Origin: Camellia lanceoleosa
Taxonomy: Eukaryota; Streptophyta; Magnoliopsida; Ericales; Theaceae
Assembly: GCA_025200525.1 (NCBI GenBank)
Contig: CM045761.1
Location: forward strand, 44,834,190 to 44,898,189
Direction of reading: 5' to 3'
Length of the DNA: 64,000 nt
Part shown: positions 57,709-64,000 of the stretch, piece after piece
How the letters are laid out: every line of letters starts with the position of its first letter
Position numbering within the stretch: the stretch's first letter is position 1
Position numbers and translations under genes: made by a program
Notes under the pieces: model-generated
Told to the model about the DNA's origin: nothing
Database searches by the model: none
The model's input: only the letters and a program-made list of their open reading frames with translations

Positions 57709-58373
57709 CACAGCAAAAAAACTTTATTAATGTAAAAGCAAAACATGCATAAATTACATCAACAAAGCGGGAGAGTGCACCTAGCATCATAGCTAACCTT
57801 AACGATCCCAATTAGGTTGGCACCGCAAAGGAAGCACATTCATTTGCTAGCACTAACCCAAGATTGGTGAGAAACCAATCAGAAACAAACAAACAAAATA
57901 AAGAAAGGAAATAACAAACAAAACAACCAACATAGCATTTTGGCACTACCAGCCATAGCAAATTACCCCAACCAAGACCCTACCAGCAATAGCAATAGAA
58001 CTCCCCTCCTACTATTTGCACAACATCATACAGTAGCCATCTACCGAACCAACAATCAACACCAGATATCAGCAGTTTCAACCAAGACACTAGCAGCAGT
58101 AGCATTGCAACTCCCCTCCAACTATCTGCACAGACTCCAATGACAAGCCAACCACCCGGACCGACCACCGGCGGCTACAACTAAGAACAACAGCAGCAGC
58201 TCCCCTGAGAAATGAAGCCAACTACCTGCAAGCTGCAACACTGAAATCAGAGCAAATGGAACAATCACCACCTTAAAATCAGAGCAAATGGAACAATCAC
58301 CACCTTAAAATCAGAGCAAATGGAAACAATCTGCCAACATCAACACACACCACCACCACCTCAGAAGCAACTC
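57709..58373 (-). other. LINE 3' UTR
   Basis: Includes a 32-bp tandem repeat AAATCAGAGCAAATGGAACA with starts at 58244, 58276 and 58308, and the block shared with the LINE tail at 49980-50358. Confidence 0.75.
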
Positions 58374-61300
58374 CTAAATCATACTCAAATTAGAGATGAA
58401 ATCATGAAATGAATACATGCTACCAATGTGATGATCCTTAGTCCAGTAAACCACTCTCTCTTTAACTAGTTTAATCAAAGTCTCCAAATTTGATTGAGCT
58501 CCCCTAAAAATACACTCATTTCTGAGCCTCCATAATGACCATACTACTGCAATAGGAATAACATTCCAGATCATGAGCTCCTTTTTTTCTGAACTTGAAT
58601 CCAAACCACCAGTGAAGCAACTCAATAACAGAACTAGGGGAAACCCATTTAGATCCCCACCAATCAATTACACTAGACCATAACTTCCAAGCAAAGGGAC
58701 AAAGCAACAAAATATGATGAAGAGTTTCAGGTACAGACTTACAGAACACACACAAAGAAACAGAATTACCCCTTAGGACACCAATTCGATGAAGGAAGTC
58801 AGCAGTCTTTAATCTACCTCTCCACACCAACCAGAGCAAAATTTTGGCTTTTGGGGGAGCTATATTATACCAGATAAATTTTGACAACTCCAGAGCATGC
58901 CCCTCATCAGCTCGAAGCCACCCAAACAATGATCTAACTTGAAAAATCCCAAAATGAGACAACAGCCATCTGATATGATCCTCACTATTAACCCTCAATT
59001 CAGGACCTTTACCCAAAATCTGGAGCAAACGAAGCAATTCCTCCTCCTCCCAAGCATGAAGAGGTCTTTTAAAAGTCAAAATCCACCTACCCTTTGCATT
59101 CTTTTCATCAACGAACCACTTCAAAGATCCAAGAGGCTTTGTAGATAAACCAAAAAGTCTGGGAAATTGATTCTCCAAGCTTGAATGCCCGATAAACTTA
59201 TCAGACCAGAAAAGAATCGAACTACCATCCCCAACCACAATCTTGACATTGTCCAAAAAATAAGTAACCACTAGTGGCTGTGTAACAGCCATAGACATGA
59301 CATCTCTCCAAATTCTAGATTCAAAATTACATACACCGGACAGGGGTAAGAAGGATCCATTAATGTGACTGTAATGACTGCTAATTAGCTGCCTCCACAG
59401 AGCCTTCTTCTCAACCCCAAACCTTCACCACCACTTTACTAACAAACAAAGATTCACCTTTCTAATGTTTCTGATCCCTAACCCTCCATGGTATAATGCC
59501 TTTGTAACCTCTCCCCATCGAACCAAATGAACCTTTCTTTGATTAACTAACCCTCCCCATAAAAAAGTGGCTTGCAACCTATCCACTGTCTTAGCAACAC
59601 ACTCAGGCATCTTAAACAAATAGAGGTAATAAACTGGAAGACTAGACAGAACTGACTTGATCATAGTAACTCTACCAGCATACGACGTCACTCTCCTCTT
59701 CCATCCTGCAAGCCGTACTTTGATCTTATCCAAAATAGGCTTCCATGTTCATTTTCGACGAGGATTTGCACCCAAAGGCAAGCCAAGATAAACCAGGGGA
59801 AGAACATGATAAGAACAATTCAGTCTAGCCGCGAAATCCTTAACTAATTGGGTCGAAATTCCAACACCACGAACAACACTTTTTTGAAAATTAATCTTCA
59901 GACCTGAAATAATTTCAAAGCATCTAAGAATCCTCTTAATGGTGATAAGTTCACTCCAATCAGCTTCACAAAACAATATAGTATCATCTGCAAATTGTAG
60001 ATGGGAAACAACCAAAACATTGGGACCAACGGTAGCACCTCTAACTAATCCAATCTCCTTAGCTCTGGATAACAAAACATTCAAGCCCTCTGCTACGATA
60101 TTGAATAGAAAAGCTGAAAGTGGATCACCTTGCCGTAGACCTTTCTGGGGATTGAACTCCGCTGTAGGAGAACCATTCACCAACACCGATATACTATGAG
60201 AGGTCACACATGCTTTAATCCATCCAATCCACCTAGCACCAAAACCAAATTTTTGAAGCATATCAAACAAATATTCCCAATTCACTGTGTCATAAGCCTT
60301 CTCAAAGTCCAACTTGAGAATTACACCTTTAGTTTTTGTCTTTTTCCACCAATCTACAATCTCATTTGCTATGAGTACACCATCCAAGATATTTCTTCCC
60401 CCTAAAAATGCGGACTGATTTTCACTAATCACCTCAGGTAATATCCTCTTCAATCTACAAGATAATACCTTAGCCAAAATTTTGTAGACTACCCCAATAA
60501 GACAGATAGGATGATAATCCGAAAGACTTGATGGATTGGACTTCTTTGGGACAAGAGTAAAGAAAGAGCACTTCAAACTTCTGACCAACCTGCCATTCTC
60601 ATGAAACTCTGACATGAAATTCATAAAATCCTGCTTCAGTATACTCCAAAATTTCTGAATGCAATGCACATTAAATCCATCAGGTCCTGGCATCTTGTTT
60701 CCATCACAACTTTTGATGGCTGCCCACACTTCAGATTCAGTAAACACCACCTCCAAATCAGCTGCAGAGTCAGTATTAATAGATTTTAGCATACCACCAA
60801 GCTTGGGCCTATGCTTCCAACTCTCATAAAACAAACACCTAAAATGCCTTACCACCTCCAATTTTAACTCATTAGGTAGCATAACATCTCTACCATTAAC
60901 CTGAATACAATCCAACATGTTCCTACGTTGACGACTTTTAGCCATAACATGAAAAAATTTGGTGTTCTTATCACCCTTTAATGCCCAATTCAATCTAGAT
61001 TTTTGAAGCCAATTCCACTCTTCCATTTTCCTCAATCTCCTAACTTCTCCAAGGATATTTCTTTTATTTCTAACTTCCTGATCACTTAGACCTCAACCCT
61101 CAACCTCCAAATCTAGAGAATGAAGCTCAGCTTCAGCTACTTTAATTTTATAATCAACAGATCCATAGACCTCCTGGTTCTACTCCTTCAACTTGGATTT
61201 GAGAATGCGAAATTTTTCTTTAACAACAAAACCTGCCCATCCAACCACTTGAGCCTCCATCCAAGTCTTTTTAATCAAAGGTAAACAGCCAGGATGCAAG

Positions 61301-62027
61301 AACCAGGAATTAAAAAATTTAAAAGGCTTAGGGCCCCAATCTCTTTGGTCCTCCATAAGTAGGATTGGACAGTGATTAGATAGAATTCTAGGCAGACCCC
61401 AGACTTTAAAATCAAAGAGCTGAAGCCACTCAGGATTAATGAGAAATCTATCTAACCTACTCCATCTATCACGCTCAACAGAATTGCTCCACGTATACTT
61501 TCTACCCAACATTGGAATATCAGTAAGTTTTATTTTTTCAATAAATTCCACAAGTCTTTCATCCCCCTATCTCTTCTTAAGCATCCTTTTCTCTCACCAA
61601 TGGAACGGATTTCATTAAACACCATGGAAAAAAAAAAAGAGCGCCTAAGATTACCCAGCATCTCCCACAGAATCCTCCTCCTTGCAACATCATTCGGCCC
61701 ATACACATTAACCACCACATAATTAAAGGACTTACAGAAAATACCTGATAATAGAAGGAAGCTTCTGTTACAGCAGCAGTCAACCATTGCAAATACCTCA
61801 GGTTTCCAAAAACAGAGAAGGCCTCCAGCACTCCCTACTGCATCTACAGACACAAAACTAAACTGATCCCACGGACACAAGGATTCCACAAATTGGTCTG
61901 ATATCCTAGATTTCTTAGTTTCTTGTAGCAATACCATATCCACACCCCTTACTCTAACTAGCTCTTTAATCTTCTTTCTCTTACAGGGCCTACCCAACCC
62001 CCTAACATTCCAAGATAACATCTTCAT
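58374..62027 (-). pseudogene. LINE ORF2: endonuclease, reverse transcriptase, zf-RVT
   Basis: The APE-type endonuclease starts MKMLSWNVRGLG and has VLLQETKK and VVVNVYGPN. RT motifs are LKLDFEKAYDTVNWEYL, GLRQGDPLSAFLFNIVAEGL and the active site QFADDTILFC near 59980. The zf-RVT region (PPKAKILLWLVWRGRL, CVFCKSVPETLHHILLLCPF) lies about 58900-58680. Breaks: a frameshift near 61560, stops at 61180, 59749 and 59425 (TGG to TGA), and a frameshift near 58580. Around 61615-61640, at a T/A homopolymer, the usual GGDFNE of the endonuclease reads SMVFNE, so the catalytic aspartate motif is lost. Confidence 0.92.
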
Positions 62028-62069
62028 TACAAACCAAAATAATACACCAAAGTCACCTGCTTACACAGC

Positions 62070-62637
62070 TTAAGGCTTACTGACAGACCCCTTTGTAGCC
62101 TTTGCTCTCTCTAAATCCTTCCTTTCGAGATCCATTAATTTGTCAAGAACCTCCTTTTCATTTTCTTTGAAATCAATCCCCAATAATTTCCCAATTTTCA
62201 TGGTTGCCTGGGCTTCACTCAGGAGATGTCGAACCTTACTTGAACTGCTAGCTTGCGATTTAGAACAAGAAACAGCAGCCATCGCTTCTTGAATCAACGC
62301 CCCTTTATCTATCTTGCTTCCAGAAGCTCCACTTTTTCTAACTCTTTTCTTTGGGATCTTAGTTTTGCACTTTGCTGTGTTCGGAATGACCACTTCTTTC
62401 CCTTTCCCTTCATTCTGTAATCCATTCTGACTTGAAGATGCACACCTCATATCTGATCCAGCTAACTGTGGTTGCTCTGAAGGAAGAGACAACTGACCTG
62501 CTCTAATATCCTTTGAGACAATGGCGTCCTCCACCAGGCCCAGCCCATTAGATGTTGCATGATTAACACAAACACCACCAACTCCATTAAATAACCTGTT
62601 AGGACCCTTTATTGTCAAATCCGGAGACAAAACTTTG
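62070..62637 (-). pseudogene. LINE ORF1, C-terminal part
   Basis: Open from the insertion point to SVSKP-stop at 62070. It is low-complexity, rich in K, S and E (KIPKKRVRKSGASGSK; LDKLMDLERKDLERAKATKG), as in plant LINE ORF1 tails that follow the nucleic-acid-binding region. It ends 40 bp upstream of ORF2. The upstream half is beyond the inserted sequence. Confidence 0.65.
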
Positions 62638-63483
62638 TGTTTGTTCAAATTGTAAATTTTGTATTTTTGTACTGCCCGCTCGAGCGGAGAATGGAGGTAC
62701 TCAGTATCTAGACAGCACTGCAGAAGTACTGAAGGGTGTAATTCTCGCCGAGTCATTTGAAGCGCTTCGGCGTACATCGATTTTGCGACACCACGTTTTG
62801 ACTTTGTCGCTCGGCGGAAGTGGAAGCGCTTCGGCGGAGATCGCGGATGACAAAATCATGATTGGCCGAGTGGGATTTCTTTCAGATCTAGGACTCCTTT
62901 GGTTTTCTATAAGTAGATGGTTCTCTCCTAAAGCCAAATATCTTTTTCTAGATCAGATTCAACAATTCTAGAGTTCTGTTTGAAGTTTTCTTCTGAGAGT
63001 TTGTTTAGTTTTCTTTGATGTTCTTGAGAGAGTTCTAAAACTCATGAGTTGATATTCATACATCAAAGAGATTGATACTTAATATTCAAGAGTGTTCTCT
63101 TGATTGTGATCCGAAGATCTTTACGTAAAGTTTCAAAAGGTGTTTGTTCTTTCGTGAGTCGTTAATTCGACAAGTGAAGTTGAGAGTGGAACCAACTTGA
63201 GAATCGTTAAATGGCGGCGTGGTGAAAGAGTTCTGAAGATTCAGAGACAAATTGGTGTGTGGGTAATTTGTATGGTTTCTTTGTAACCTTGTAGTCCTTC
63301 TATAGTGGATTGATTAGTGGCGGTTAGCCGTGGTTTTTGATTACAATTGAAGGTTCTTCAATTGTGGTTTTTCCGTAAAAATCAATTGTGTTGATTTATT
63401 ATTTATTCCTAAAAAACAAACAAACTAAAATCACATTCGTAAGTGCTTGATGATTTTAGATTGAGTGTTTTTGGAATTTCTGA
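62638..63483 (+). mobile_element. LTR-like insertion (solo LTR?) in LINE ORF1
   Basis: TGTTTGTT at 62638 and AACAAACA ending at 63422 are perfect inverted 8-mers, as LTR ends should be. A TATA-like CTATAAGTAG is at 62907-62916 and the downstream sequence resembles copia LTR U5 (GTGGTTTTTCCGTAAAAATC). CTTTG flanks both 62638 (62633-62637) and 63483 (63484-63488), which would leave 61 bp beyond the inverted ends. Either the LTR is 62638-63422 with an unmatched duplication, or the insertion reaches 63483. The 5-bp match could be chance. Confidence 0.5.
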
Positions 63484-64000
63484 CTTTGGAATATTTTAAT
63501 CCTTATCTAATCACGAATCACATAGGATTTTCATAACCCATTGTCCTGGGCTGGCCCAATAACAACTTACAGATTGATACTGGGCCTCTACAACTCCGAC
63601 CCACTTAAGCTTTTCAAATAGCCCATACTATCAACATGACCCACAACTTAACAGCTTCCTTCATCTTCACCTTGAATTTGAAAATCCGACAAACGCCTTT
63701 CCATTTCCATGCATGCGCCACCTATATCTCCAATCCCCAGACCACTACCTATTTCAATAACTCTGGAAACCGTTATGTCATCAATACCATTTACCTGCCT
63801 CTCCACCTCCTTCATGATACTTCCCCTTTCAACAGGTGCCAACTCAGCTTTAGTATCCAATTCAACTACCAATTCAACCTCCACCTCATCATCATCCTCC
63901 TTAGCATTCCCAGATTGTCTGTAACATTTACTATTGTCATTACAAGAAGTTGCCACTCCATTGCAATGCGATGACCCTTCATCCAAAGGAGAATCTAAAT
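63484..64000 (-). pseudogene. LINE ORF1, upstream part
   Basis: An acidic open stretch at 63986-63648 (DDDEVEVELVVELDTKAEL; MEMERRLSDFQIQGEDEGS) followed by stops. Placed in ORF1 because it lies on the LINE strand upstream of 62637; I see no zinc knuckle to confirm this. Confidence 0.4.

Larger units (their letters stand above)
57686..64000 (-). mobile_element. L1-type plant LINE, extends beyond window
   Basis: Minus strand. The poly(A) tail appears as a T-run at 57686-57708, followed by 3' UTR, ORF2 (endonuclease, RT, zf-RVT) and ORF1. The 5' end and the target duplication are not in the window. ORF1 is interrupted by LTR-like sequence at 62638-63483. Frameshifts and stops show the copy is inactive. 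Confidence 0.9.

Noticed and set aside
1..64000. tRNA, rRNA or snoRNA genes
   Set aside because: The only tRNA-like words are the retroelement primer sites at 37730 and 48478; no cloverleaf or A/B boxes were seen.

Overview
The window is nuclear DNA from a plant, most likely a dicot. The evidence is plant-type GT-AG introns, plant transposon families (Ty1/copia, Ty3/gypsy Tat lineage, CACTA, hAT, plant L1-type LINE), plant mobile domain genes, and one recognisable host gene, a RAD51B-like recombinase. No prokaryotic, organellar, rRNA or tRNA gene was seen. The species cannot be named.

Host gene. Eight consecutive exons matching plant RAD51B (a RAD51 paralogue in recombinational repair) lie on the + strand: 5825-5902, 6001-6093, 6192-6247, 11342-11422, 43687-43746, 43854-43945, 43986-44133 and 45073 to about 45264. 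Exon phases fit end to end. One intron is 5.1 kb and holds a 4.2-kb solo LTR. The next is 32.3 kb and holds a nested retrotransposon complex. The copy looks decayed: an in-frame TAG at 6216, a lost splice acceptor before 45073, and a length two bases short of frame in the exon at 43986-44133. The ATP-binding Walker A exon is not in the window.

Layout. 1-4800: 3' part of a copia element with six in-frame stops and a 3' LTR. 5825-6247: RAD51B exons. 6872-11073: solo LTR of a Tat-type gypsy element with target duplication CTTTC. 11342-11422: RAD51B exon. 12279-16252 and 42586 to about 42996: an older LTR of the same superfamily, split by a complete 26.3-kb Tat element at 16253-42585 (minus strand, target duplication ACATG, LTRs of 4.8 kb). 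That element has gag, protease, reverse transcriptase, two RNases H and integrase on the minus strand. On the + strand, between pol and its 3' LTR, it carries two spliced genes of plant mobile domain/DUF7745 type. 43687-45264: last RAD51B exons. 45663-49008: a compact non-autonomous LTR element with 518-bp LTRs and target duplication GTTGA. 49980-50358: a 5'-truncated LINE tail with a 17-bp target duplication. 51394-56544: a CACTA transposon that has captured an exon resembling the USP domain of plant U-box kinases; a 1001-bp hAT-like element (8-bp target duplication CGATAGAG) is inserted in that exon. 57686 to the window end: a decayed LINE on the minus strand, itself interrupted near 62638-63483 by LTR-like sequence.

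How the parts relate. The sequence is a layered record: host gene, then LTR elements in its introns, then a younger Tat element inside an older LTR, and separately captured host DNA inside a CACTA later hit by hAT. The most unusual points are the two intron-containing antisense genes inside the Tat element, which share a 39-bp inverted-repeat module upstream of their TATA-like boxes, and the disruption of RAD51B. Most coding regions of the elements carry stops consistent with C-to-T or G-to-A decay, so few or none of the element proteins are likely to be functional as they stand.
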